Shown here: piece by piece, positions 8,332 to 16,042 of the stretch
How positions within the stretch are numbered: position 1 is the stretch's first letter
Layout of the letters: every line of letters starts with the position of its first letter
NCBI GenBank assembly: GCA_902826065.1
Contig: CADEDM010000007.1
Location: 1 to 61,310, forward strand
Length of the DNA: 61,310 nt
Source: an uncultured Acidobacteriota bacterium
GTDB taxonomy: Bacteria > Acidobacteriota > Vicinamibacteria > Vicinamibacterales > UBA2999
Direction of reading: 5' to 3'
Notes under the pieces: model-generated
What the model was told of the DNA's origin: nothing
The model's database searches: none
What the model saw: the letters and a program-made list of their open reading frames with translations, nothing else
Program-made: the position numbers and the translations under genes

Positions 8332-11004
8332 ATGTTCCCCCCACGGTTCCGGCTTTCTCCCACCCCGTGCTCTCCATCCCCTCGGCGTCTCGTCGGGCGC
8401 CTGGCGGCGCTTGCCGTCGTGGCCTTCGCCGTGTCCACCAGTGCACAGGGGCCCGCGCCCGCGACACAGCCGGCGCTGCGCTACGCCTACCCGCTGCAGG
8501 CCCCGTGGGTGCCGTCGGGCGGGCAGCCGATCGTCGTCGATCTCGACCGCAACGGCGAGCCCGAGATCATCGCGCTGGCCGGCAGCGGATTCGGCAGCCG
8601 CCGGCTCATGGCCATCCATGGCGGCAGCGCCACCGTGGCGTTCAATCTCGACGCGTTCCAGCCGGGACTCGCGGTGCCGATCGTCCTCGGCGATGCGTTC
8701 TCGGAGCTGGCGGCCGGCGACCTCGACGGCGACGGCTACGCCGAGATCGTGGCGGTCGATGCGCACGACGGCACCGCGCCCGACCCGTTCCGCCGATCGG
8801 TGCTGGCGCTACGCCCCAATGGCACGCCGCTGTGGATGAGCGACGACGTCGTGTCCGATCCGCTGATCGACTCCACGTCGGGCTTCACGCGCCCGGTCAT
8901 CGCCGATCTCGACGCCGATGGCGCACCCGAGATCGTCGTCGGCTACGCGGCGAAGGGCCCGCAGACGCCGCAGAACGTCGCGAGCGAGGACTACGTGACC
9001 GTGTTCGACAACCTCGGCCACATCCGCTGGACCGCGCGAGGCGGCGGCACGTCGCAAGGCGCCAGCCCGACGTCGAACGCGCCGGTCGTGGCCGACATCG
9101 ATCTCGACGGCACGCTCGAGGTCCTGTTCTCCGACGACGTCTTCAATGCCAACGGGACGTTGCGACGCAGCATCAACAACGTGAACCTGCGCGTGGCCGA
9201 CGTCTCGGTCGCGAACTTCGACGACGATCCGTACCCGGAGATCCTCTACCTCGACGCCTTCGGACGGCTGTGGCTGACGCAGCACGACGGCACCGCGGCC
9301 TGGGGGCCGGTTGCGCCACCGGGCCCGCAATCAGGGCTGGGGCTGCCGGCCATTGGCGACGTCACCGGCGACGGCGTGCCGGAGATCGTGGTCGTGCGCT
9401 GGCAGTCGATCGAGGTGCTCACCGGCGCCGGCACGCCGCTGTTCTCCGTGCCGATGGCGGCGCTGACATACGGCGGCAACGTCACCCTCTTCGATCTGAA
9501 CGCCGACGGCCGCGCCGAGATCATCTTCCACAGCGCCATCGGGCCGTTCGATACCGCGTCGCAGAAGGGCGCGATCATCATCGTCGACGGCCAGAGCCGC
9601 ACGCAGCACGCGATCTTCGCGCCGCGCAATGGCGGCGACGATCAGCGCGGTCCGATCGTCGCCGACATCGACGGCGACGGCTCCGCCGAGATCGTCGTCC
9701 GCGGCTACAACGAGAACAACCTGTTCCGCGTCTACAGGGCGAACACCGGCACGTGGGCGCAGACGCGGCCGATCTGGAACCAGTTCGGCTTCCACGTCAC
9801 GCACACGCGCAGCAACGGCACCGTGCCGCCGCGGCCGCCGATCAACTGGCTGACGCCGGGCCTGAACTCGTTCCGCGCCAACGGCTTCCCCGAGACCGCG
9901 CAGGGCGTGGCGCCGGTACCCACGGCCGACGGCTACACGACCGCCGCCGGTTCGCCGATCACGGTGCCGGCGCCGGGCGTGCTCGGCAACGACGCCGGCA
10001 ACGGCCAGACGCTGCGCGCCGCGCTCGTCGGTCAGCCGGCGCACGGCACGGTGACGCTTTCGGCCAGCGGCAGCTTCCAGTACACCCCGGCGGGCGGCTA
10101 CTCGGGGCCCGACGCGTGGACCTATCGCCCGGTGACGTCCAACGGCGCCGGCGCCCTCGCCACCGTGAGCATGACCGTGACCGCGTCGAACACGGCGCTG
10201 CCGCCGACCAACCTGCAGGTCGTCAGCGTGGTCGGCAGCACCGTCACGCTGGCGTGGTCGCCGCCGTCGGCGGGCTTGACGCCCACCGGCTACCTGCTCG
10301 AAGGCGGATTCGGCCCGGGCCAGGTGATTGGCAGCGTGCCGTTGGGGCTTGCGCCGGGACTGACGGCGCCGCTGCCGTCGGGTGTGTTGTACCTGCGCGT
10401 GCGGACCCTGGCCGGCGCCTCCACGAGCGCGACGTCGAACGAAGTCGTCGCCTACGTCAACGTGCCGGTCGCGCCGGCAGCGCCGACGAACCTCCTCGGG
10501 CTCGTCGTGGGCAACGCGCTCACGCTGACCTGGCAGAACACGCTGTCGGCCGGTGCGCCCACGGGCCTCGTGCTCGACGTGTCGGGCGCCATAAGCGGCT
10601 CGATCCCGCTCGGCCTGTCGGAGAGCTTCTCGTTCCCGGTCGTGCCGGCCGGCAGCTATACGTTCGCAGTGCGCGCCGCCAATGCTGCAGGCACGAGCGC
10701 GGCGTCGAACGCCGTCACATTGACGTTCCCGACGGCCTGCTCCGGCGCGCCGCAGGCGCCGACGGGGTTCACCGCGACCAAGGCCGGCAACGTGATCTCG
10801 ATCGCCTGGAATCCGCCGGCGGCGGGACCGGCCCCCACGGGCTACGTCCTGAACGTGACGGGCGCGTTCACCGGCAGTCTGCCGCTGACGGTGCGGGCGC
10901 TCAGCGCGCCGGTGCCGCCGGGCGGCTACACGCTCAGCGTGGCGGGGGCGAATCCGTGCGGTGTGGGCACGGCGACGGCGTCGACCACCGTCACGATTCC
11001 CTGA
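8332..11004 (+). CDS. Secreted FG-GAP/VCBS-repeat protein with cadherin-like and fibronectin-like domains
   Basis: An 890-residue exported protein. A signal peptide with a long n-region ends at about residue 40 (LAALAVVAFAVSTSAQG). Residues about 60-500 carry at least six FG-GAP/VCBS-type repeats with calcium-loop signatures such as DLDGDGYAEI, DLDADGAPEI, DVTGDGVPEI and DIDGDGSAEI, predicting a beta-propeller. A cadherin-like module with GVLGNDAGNGQTLRA covers about 520-615, followed by three fibronectin type III-like modules (for example PPTNLQVVSVVGSTVTLAWSP). No anchor, sorting signal or catalytic motif is visible. The layout fits an extracellular adhesin or carbohydrate-binding surface protein. 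The stop is followed by a perfect palindrome at 11032-11063 and then the convergent kinase gene. Confidence 0.85.
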   Translation: MFPPRFRLSPTPCSPSPRRLVGRLAALAVVAFAVSTSAQGPAPATQPALRYAYPLQAPWVPSGGQPIVVDLDRNGEPEIIALAGSGFGSRRLMAIHGGSATVAFNLDAFQPGLAVPIVLGDAFSELAAGDLDGDGYAEIVAVDAHDGTAPDPFRRSVLALRPNGTPLWMSDDVVSDPLIDSTSGFTRPVIADLDADGAPEIVVGYAAKGPQTPQNVASEDYVTVFDNLGHIRWTARGGGTSQGASPTSNAPVVADIDLDGTLEVLFSDDVFNANGTLRRSINNVNLRVADVSVANFDDDPYPEILYLDAFGRLWLTQHDGTAAWGPVAPPGPQSGLGLPAIGDVTGDGVPEIVVVRWQSIEVLTGAGTPLFSVPMAALTYGGNVTLFDLNADGRAEIIFHSAIGPFDTASQKGAIIIVDGQSRTQHAIFAPRNGGDDQRGPIVADIDGDGSAEIVVRGYNENNLFRVYRANTGTWAQTRPIWNQFGFHVTHTRSNGTVPPRPPINWLTPGLNSFRANGFPETAQGVAPVPTADGYTTAAGSPITVPAPGVLGNDAGNGQTLRAALVGQPAHGTVTLSASGSFQYTPAGGYSGPDAWTYRPVTSNGAGALATVSMTVTASNTALPPTNLQVVSVVGSTVTLAWSPPSAGLTPTGYLLEGGFGPGQVIGSVPLGLAPGLTAPLPSGVLYLRVRTLAGASTSATSNEVVAYVNVPVAPAAPTNLLGLVVGNALTLTWQNTLSAGAPTGLVLDVSGAISGSIPLGLSESFSFPVVPAGSYTFAVRAANAAGTSAASNAVTLTFPTACSGAPQAPTGFTATKAGNVISIAWNPPAAGPAPTGYVLNVTGAFTGSLPLTVRALSAPVPPGGYTLSVAGANPCGVGTATASTTVTIP

Positions 11005-11031
11005 GGGGTCTGACGTGTCTGCAATGACCGT

Positions 11032-11063
11032 GGGGACAGGCACCGCATAGGGTGCCTGTCCCC
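11032..11063. repeat. Perfect 13-bp palindrome between convergent genes, REP-like
   Basis: The arms GGGGACAGGCACC and GGTGCCTGTCCCC are perfect complements around the six-base loop GCATAG. The element ends exactly against the stop codon of the minus-strand kinase gene (TAA at 11066-11064) and lies 27 bases after the plus-strand stop. It could stop or protect transcripts from both sides. Neither side has a T-tract, so it is not a classical intrinsic terminator. The arm sequence is like the GGGGACAG/CTGTCCCC palindromes that recur as REP elements in many environmental genomes (recalled, not checked). Confidence 0.8.
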
Positions 11064-13433
11064 TTACGGGGTGCCAGTCCCCAGACGCGCCAGCCGCTCG
11101 CGCGCCTCGACGGTGCGTGCATTCGACGGTCCATACAGCGCTTCGAACATGGCCGCGCTCTCCTCGAGCAGCGTGCGTCCGGCGGCGCGTTGTCCCTGCC
11201 GGGTCATTGTCTCGCCCAGCCAGCCCGCCGTTTCGGCGATCCGCCAGTTCGGCGCGCTGAAGACGCGACGGCGTACCGCGAGCGCCTGGCCGAGGGCGTC
11301 GCGCGCCTCGCCCAGCCGGCCCGCATGCAGCAAGACCACGCCCAGGAAGTTCATGCCCACGGCACGCTCGTAGTGATCGGCCGCCAGCGACGCCTGGTTG
11401 GCGATGCCGCGACGGATCGCCGTTTCGGCGCCCGCGGTGTCGCCCTGCAGCGCCTTCGCGTACGCCACCGACGCCAGCGCGTGGATGGTCGAGTAGTGGT
11501 TGACGCCCAGCGCGCCTTCGAACTGCGCCAGGCTCTCGGTGGCGGCGGCCAGTGAGCGGTCGAGATCGCCTTGGTAGCGGTAGACGTTCGAGAGGTTCAC
11601 GAGCGCCCAGGCCAGTGGCACCGACGCTTCCTTGAACGACGCGCGCGACACGGCCGCGGCGCGCTCGAGCCAGCGCGTGGCTTCGGCGTAGTCGCCGCGT
11701 TCCAGGAACACGAGGGAAAAGTTCGACGCCAGCAGCGCCAGGCTCGGATGGCTGGCGCCGAGCGTCCGCTCGACCAGCGCGACCCCGTGGCTATACGTCG
11801 CTTCCGCCTCGGCGACCCTCCCCAGCCGCACCTGCGCATTCCCGAGCTGCGACGTCAGCGCCGCCATCTCCACCGGCGAGGCATCGGGCCACTTCGCGGC
11901 GACGTCGAGGGCGCGGCGCTCGGCCTTCGCGAACTCGCCCTGCGAGAACTCCACCGCCGACTGCACGACCTCCACGCCGAGACGGCGCCGATCGTCGGCG
12001 GGATAGAGCTGGTCGTAGAGCACGAGCGCGCGCTCGGCATGAGCCTGCGACTTGGCGATCTCACCCATCTGGAAGTAGGTCATCGCCAGCACCGAGCGCA
12101 CCGTGGCTTCCGCCTCCGGCTGGCTGCCGAACTCGCCGCCGATCCGATCGCCGATGCGATCGGCGAGCTCGACGACGCGCAGGGACACGCCCTTGTTCTG
12201 CAGCGTCCAGTCGGGACCGCTGGGTGTCGCGCCCAGGAAGCCGGTGAGGAACGTGGTGACCTGCTCGGCGCGCGCCCGCTGGTCGTCGGCGAGTCGGGCC
12301 TGATACAGCGAGAAGCCGGTGGCCGCGATCAGCGCGCCCGCCGCCACCGCGCCCACGCCGACGGCCATGCGATGGCGACCGGCGAAGCGCCGCGCCTGAT
12401 AGGCCCACGTCTCGGGCTGTGCCGTGACCGGCCAGCCGCTCTGGAAGCGGCGGACGTCCTCCGCCATCTGCTCCACGGTGGCGTAGCGCCGCTCGGGCTC
12501 CTTGCGCAACGAGACGCGCAGGATCGCCGCGAGGTCCGCGGGCACACCGTCGGTGATGGCGGGCTCGTCGTCGAGGACCGCGCGCGCCTGATCGTGCGCG
12601 GCGAGCCCTGCCGCGCCAAACGGTGGTCCGCCGCACACGAGCTCGTGCAGCAGCACGCCGAGCCCGAAGATGTCGGTGGACGTGCTCACGGCCTGGCCAC
12701 GAATCTGCTCGGGGCTGGCGTAGAGCGGCGTGAAGTGCTGTGTCTTCGTCGAGGCGCCCTGGCCGTCGTCGAGCAGCTTGGCGATGCCGAAGTCGACCAG
12801 CTTGGCGACGCCGTCGCGTGTCACGAGCACGTTCGACGGCTTCAGATCGCGATGCACGACGAGATTGCGGTGCGCATAGGCGACCGCACCAGCGACGTCG
12901 AGCCACAAGGTCAGTCCCTGCTCGCGGGTCGGCCGCGCCTCGCGCCGCCAGACATCGAGCGGCTGGCCGTCGATCCACTCCATCACCAGATACGGCTGGC
13001 CGAAGTCGCTGAGGCCGGCGTCGAGCAGGCGCGCCACGTGGGGATGCTCGAGCCGCGCCAGGATGCGGCGTTCCTGCTCGAAGCGATCGCCGGAGATCTC
13101 GGCGGCGAGCCCCTGGTTCACGAGCTTGATCGCCACCTGCTTGTCGAAGCGGCGGTCGGCGCGATGACCGAGGTAGACGGTGGCCATGCCGCCGGCGGCG
13201 AGCACGCGATCGATGGCGTAGGGGCCGAGGCGCATGCCGGCCGGCAGTGCACGCACCGACGGCGCATCGAGCAGCGGATTGCCGGCGTCGTGCGCCTCGA
13301 GCAGCGCCAGCACCTCGGCCGCGAGCGCGGCGTCGCCGGCGCACGCCGCCGTGACCCGCGCGGCCCGATCGGCGGCCGGCACGTCGAGCGCGTCGTGGAA
13401 GATCGACTCGAGGCGCGACCAGCGGTGGTCCAT
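11064..13433 (-). CDS. Transmembrane Ser/Thr protein kinase with TPR sensor domain
   Basis: A 789-residue protein. The kinase domain (about 69-330) has the glycine loop AAGGMATVYLG, the lysine in VAIKLV (Lys103), catalytic loop HRDLKPSNVL (194-203) and DFG (214-216), all intact, so it is predicted active. One membrane helix follows (about 350-375), then a C-terminal region with tandem TPR-like helices (for example AEATYSHGVALVERTLG). The TPR part would be on the far side of the membrane, or serve as a scaffold if topology is reversed. The first 60 residues match the acidic helical leader common to kinases paired with TIGR02999 sigma factors. The sigma factor gene ends six bases before the start, so the two form an operon; phosphorylation control of or by that sigma factor is the likely theme. 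Confidence 0.93.
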   Translation of the reverse strand: MDHRWSRLESIFHDALDVPAADRAARVTAACAGDAALAAEVLALLEAHDAGNPLLDAPSVRALPAGMRLGPYAIDRVLAAGGMATVYLGHRADRRFDKQVAIKLVNQGLAAEISGDRFEQERRILARLEHPHVARLLDAGLSDFGQPYLVMEWIDGQPLDVWRREARPTREQGLTLWLDVAGAVAYAHRNLVVHRDLKPSNVLVTRDGVAKLVDFGIAKLLDDGQGASTKTQHFTPLYASPEQIRGQAVSTSTDIFGLGVLLHELVCGGPPFGAAGLAAHDQARAVLDDEPAITDGVPADLAAILRVSLRKEPERRYATVEQMAEDVRRFQSGWPVTAQPETWAYQARRFAGRHRMAVGVGAVAAGALIAATGFSLYQARLADDQRARAEQVTTFLTGFLGATPSGPDWTLQNKGVSLRVVELADRIGDRIGGEFGSQPEAEATVRSVLAMTYFQMGEIAKSQAHAERALVLYDQLYPADDRRRLGVEVVQSAVEFSQGEFAKAERRALDVAAKWPDASPVEMAALTSQLGNAQVRLGRVAEAEATYSHGVALVERTLGASHPSLALLASNFSLVFLERGDYAEATRWLERAAAVSRASFKEASVPLAWALVNLSNVYRYQGDLDRSLAAATESLAQFEGALGVNHYSTIHALASVAYAKALQGDTAGAETAIRRGIANQASLAADHYERAVGMNFLGVVLLHAGRLGEARDALGQALAVRRRVFSAPNWRIAETAGWLGETMTRQGQRAAGRTLLEESAAMFEALYGPSNARTVEARERLARLGTGTP
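11068..11082. repeat. Degenerate partial copy of the palindrome arm inside the kinase gene end
   Basis: GGGGTGCCAGTCCCC reads like the right arm of the 11032-11063 element with one change (CTGT to CAGT). It encodes the last residues of the kinase (GTGTP), so the repeat appears to overlap the coding end of that gene. Confidence 0.5.
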
Positions 13434-13438
13434 CGCGG

Positions 13439-14026
13439 TCAGTCCGCCGGCGCGGGCGCTGGGCCGCCGCGGAGATAGCGGATCAGCCAGGCGCGCGCCA
13501 TGGTCCAGTCGCGCTCCACCGTGGCGTCCGACAGATGCAGCGCCGCCGCGATCTCGGGCATGGTCATGCCCGCGAAGAACTTCATCTGCACGACGTCCGC
13601 CTTGCGCGGGTCCATCGCGGCGAGAGCATCGAGGGCGGCATCGAGGTCCAGGATGTCCTCGGCCAGGGCGTCGACGAGGGCGACATCGTCCTCAATCGCG
13701 ATCTTCAGGACCGATCCCCCTCGTTTGTCGGCCAGCTTGGCGCGCGCGTGGTCCACGAGCACGCGCCGCATGATGGTCGCCGCGGCGCCGAAGAAGTGGG
13801 CGCGGTTCTGCCACTGCACGCGCCGCTGGTCGATGAGGTGCAGGTAGGTTTCGTGGACGAGGGCCGTCGCCGATAGCGTGTGCCCCGGCGACTCGCGGCT
13901 CAGGAGGGCGCGGGCCAGACGCCGGAGGTCGTCGTAGATGACCGGCGTCAGTGCCTCGAGTGCCGTGCGATCGCCCGCGCTCCAGCGCAGCAGGAGGTCG
14001 GTGACATCGGGGGGCGGCGCCGACAC
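13439..14026 (-). CDS. ECF-family RNA polymerase sigma factor (TIGR02999 type)
   Basis: A 195-residue group 4 sigma factor. Region 2 contains DDLRRLARALLSRESPGHTL and the family hallmark ALVHETYLHLIDQ; region 4 ends with EIAAALHLSDATVERDW, the helix-turn-helix for the -35 element. The combination matches the TIGR02999 group, which in Acidobacteria and Planctomycetes sits beside Ser/Thr kinases rather than anti-sigma factors. Here it is directly upstream of a kinase-TPR gene, five bases apart, and no anti-sigma gene is visible. The start is a GTG at 14026 with TATACT at 14038-14033, six bases upstream, implying a leaderless mRNA. Target promoters are unknown. Confidence 0.93.
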   Translation of the reverse strand: MSAPPPDVTDLLLRWSAGDRTALEALTPVIYDDLRRLARALLSRESPGHTLSATALVHETYLHLIDQRRVQWQNRAHFFGAAATIMRRVLVDHARAKLADKRGGSVLKIAIEDDVALVDALAEDILDLDAALDALAAMDPRKADVVQMKFFAGMTMPEIAAALHLSDATVERDWTMARAWLIRYLRGGPAPAPAD

Positions 14027-14032
14027 CGTCGC

Positions 14033-14038
14033 AGTATA
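14033..14038 (-). promoter_or_regulatory. -10 element (TATACT) of the ECF sigma/kinase operon, leaderless
   Basis: TATACT on the minus strand lies six bases before GTG 14026. It is the best -10 match among the leaderless candidates and predicts transcription from the start codon itself. Confidence 0.6.
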
Positions 14039-14072
14039 CGCAGGGCGGCCGCGGCGCAGGCGAGGCCGCCGG

Positions 14073-14597
14073 TCACTCGACCGGCCGCGCCATCACGTGG
14101 TCGGTCTGCCGGTCTGGGCCCACCCAGAAATCCGTGGTACCGACCTGCGCGAAGCCCTGCTTGCGGTAGAACGCGAGCGCGCGCGGGTTGCGTTCCCACA
14201 CGCTGAGCCAGGCGGTGCGGCCGTCCATCTCGCGCACGACCGCGAGGCACGACGCCATCAGCGCCGCGGCCACGCCGCGCCCGTGCCACGCCCGCTCGAC
14301 GTAGAAGCGGTGGACCTCGATCGGCGCGGGTCCCTCGACGCACGCCGGGGCCGCGTGACGGCGCACCTGCGCGAAGCCGGCGGCGCTGCCGTCGATCTCG
14401 GCGAAGAGCGTCACGTAGCCGGCGTCGTCGAGTTCGGCGGTCTGCTGCGCGACGCCGAACGTCGTCGCGAGATGGACGGCCATGTCCTCGGGCCGGTTGT
14501 CGGCGGCGAACGTCTCGCTGAAGGTGCGGGCGCCGATGTCGGCCAGCCGCGCGGCGTCGGCGCGGGTGCCGCGACGAATGATCACGTCGGCGCTCAC
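14073..14597 (-). CDS. GNAT-family N-acetyltransferase
   Basis: A 174-residue cytoplasmic GNAT protein. It starts IIRRGTRADAARLADIGART, typical of RimI-like acetyltransferases; the acetyl-CoA loop is WHGRGVAAALMA and the end motif is NPRALAFYRKQGFAQVG. It likely acetylates a small amine or a protein N-terminus, but the substrate is not deducible. It lies 46 bases upstream of the sigma factor start on the same strand; because the sigma gene has its own -10 element it need not be in the same operon. The GTG start lacks a clear ribosome site. Confidence 0.87.
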   Translation of the reverse strand: MSADVIIRRGTRADAARLADIGARTFSETFAADNRPEDMAVHLATTFGVAQQTAELDDAGYVTLFAEIDGSAAGFAQVRRHAAPACVEGPAPIEVHRFYVERAWHGRGVAAALMASCLAVVREMDGRTAWLSVWERNPRALAFYRKQGFAQVGTTDFWVGPDRQTDHVMARPVE

Positions 14598-14746
14598 GAG
14601 GTCCGACCGCGCGCGACGTCTCCGACCGTCGCCGTCGATGGGACCGCCTGGCGAGTCATCCGGCGAGGATAGTCCACCCGGCCGTTCGTCCCGGCGGCGA
14701 AGGCACGGGGCGCGCCCGCCGCCGCTCGGGTGTCGTCACGTTGAGG

Positions 14747-14752
14747 AATAAT
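14747..14752 (+). promoter_or_regulatory. Candidate -10 element (AATAAT), leaderless MFS gene
   Basis: AATAAT matches TATAAT at five of six bases and ends nine bases before ATG 14762, with no ribosome site between. It stands out in a GC-rich intergenic stretch. Confidence 0.5.
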
Positions 14753-14761
14753 CGGCTGCCC

Positions 14762-16003
14762 ATGGCCGCGACCGCGACGATGTCCGAGGCCGATCCCCGC
14801 TACCCGGGGTGGCGTGTCGCCGGAGCCGCAGCCCTCGGCATCTTCTGCTGGGCCATTCCGCCGTATTCGTTCGCGGTCTTCCTGCGGCCGCTGACCGAGG
14901 AGTTCGGCTGGTCGCGTCAGTCGGTGTCGGCGGTGTTCGGCATCGCGGCGATGACGGCCGCGGTCTGCTCCATTGCCGCCGGCGTGCTCATCGATCGCGT
15001 AGGGCCGCGCCGTGTCGTGGTGCCGTGCCTGCTCGTCGGCGCGCTCGCGTTCCTGGGTCGCGCCTTCATCGAGCCGCCGTTCTGGCACGTCGTCGTGTTG
15101 TTCGCGCTGAGCGGCGTCGCCGGCAGCGGGGCGTCGCCGCTCGGCTATCTGCGGATGGTCTCAGGATGGTTCGATCGGCGCCGCGGCCAGGCGCTGGGCA
15201 TCGCCATCGCCGGATCGGCGTTGGGCAGCATGATGCATCCGCCGGTCGCGCAGGCCCTCATCGATCTCGCCGGCTGGCGCCGCGCCCACCTGCTGCTCGG
15301 CGCGTTCATGCTGTTCGTCGGCGTGCCGGTGGTGGCCGCGTTCGCACGTCCGCGCGCGATGCCGGGCGTGACGGCGCCCGTGGCGCCGGTGGCCGGCGCC
15401 ACCGTGACAGAGGGGCTCGGTTCGCGACTCTTCTGGGTGCTGGCGGCCGTCCTGCTCGTGGACTCGCTGGCCAATAGCAGCGTCACCATTCACTTGCCGG
15501 CGATGCTCGGTGACCGCGGCCTGGCGTCGGCCCAGGGTGCGCTGGCGCTCTCGGCGATGGGCGCCGCCGCCGTCGCCGGACGCCTGGTGACGGGCTGGGC
15601 CATCGACCGGATCTTCGCCCCCTACATCTCGGTGGCGCTGCTGGTGGCGTCGGCGCTCGGGCTCTACGTGCTGACCACGGCCGACACGCTGGCCCTGGGC
15701 GTCTCCGGCGCCGTGCTGGTCGGGTTCGGAATGGGCGGCGAAGGCGACATCACGCCATATCTCCTGTCGCGGTACTTCGGACTGCGGTCGTTCTCGACGC
15801 TCTACGGCGCGATGTTCGCCGTGAACGCGGTGGCCTGGGCGATCGGCCCGACGCTGATGGGCCGTACCCACGACGCGACCGGGTCGTACGTCTCGCAGCT
15901 GGTCGTCCTGATGGCCGGCCTGGCGATCGGGGTCGTCCTGATGCTCACCCTGCCGCGCTACGCCCCCGCCACCGCCTCCGCCCCCGCGCCGGCCGGCGCC
16001 TGA
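14762..16003 (+). CDS. MFS transporter, probably carboxylate/OFA-like
   Basis: A 413-residue protein with about twelve membrane helices. The loop after helix 2 carries the MFS signature (GVLIDRVGPRRVV), and helix 1 has WAIPPYSFAVFLRPLTEEFG as in oxalate/formate and monocarboxylate-porter-like MFS families. A central cytoplasmic loop lies near residue 205-220. The family assignment suggests uptake or exchange of a small organic acid, but no substrate-specific residue can be cited. ATG 14762 is chosen over TTG 14741 because of the AATAAT hexamer at 14747-14752; ATG 14780 is another possibility. No functional partner sits next to it apart from the sigma54 regulators downstream, which seem separately transcribed. 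Confidence 0.85.
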   Translation: MAATATMSEADPRYPGWRVAGAAALGIFCWAIPPYSFAVFLRPLTEEFGWSRQSVSAVFGIAAMTAAVCSIAAGVLIDRVGPRRVVVPCLLVGALAFLGRAFIEPPFWHVVVLFALSGVAGSGASPLGYLRMVSGWFDRRRGQALGIAIAGSALGSMMHPPVAQALIDLAGWRRAHLLLGAFMLFVGVPVVAAFARPRAMPGVTAPVAPVAGATVTEGLGSRLFWVLAAVLLVDSLANSSVTIHLPAMLGDRGLASAQGALALSAMGAAAVAGRLVTGWAIDRIFAPYISVALLVASALGLYVLTTADTLALGVSGAVLVGFGMGGEGDITPYLLSRYFGLRSFSTLYGAMFAVNAVAWAIGPTLMGRTHDATGSYVSQLVVLMAGLAIGVVLMLTLPRYAPATASAPAPAGA

Positions 16004-16027
16004 TGGCGGCGGGGCTGATTCGCGCAC

Positions 16028-16033
16028 TACACT
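16028..16033 (+). promoter_or_regulatory. Candidate -10 element (TACACT), leaderless sigma54-regulator gene
   Basis: TACACT ends nine bases before ATG 16043. The same hexamer with nearly the same spacing precedes the signal peptidase gene at 5406. It would make a leaderless transcript covering both tandem regulators. Confidence 0.5.
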
Positions 16034-16042
16034 TCCTGTCCG

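Noticed and set aside
11032-11063. Rho-independent terminator at the palindrome
   Set aside because: The stem is perfect but neither side is followed by a T-tract; kept as a REP-like repeat instead.
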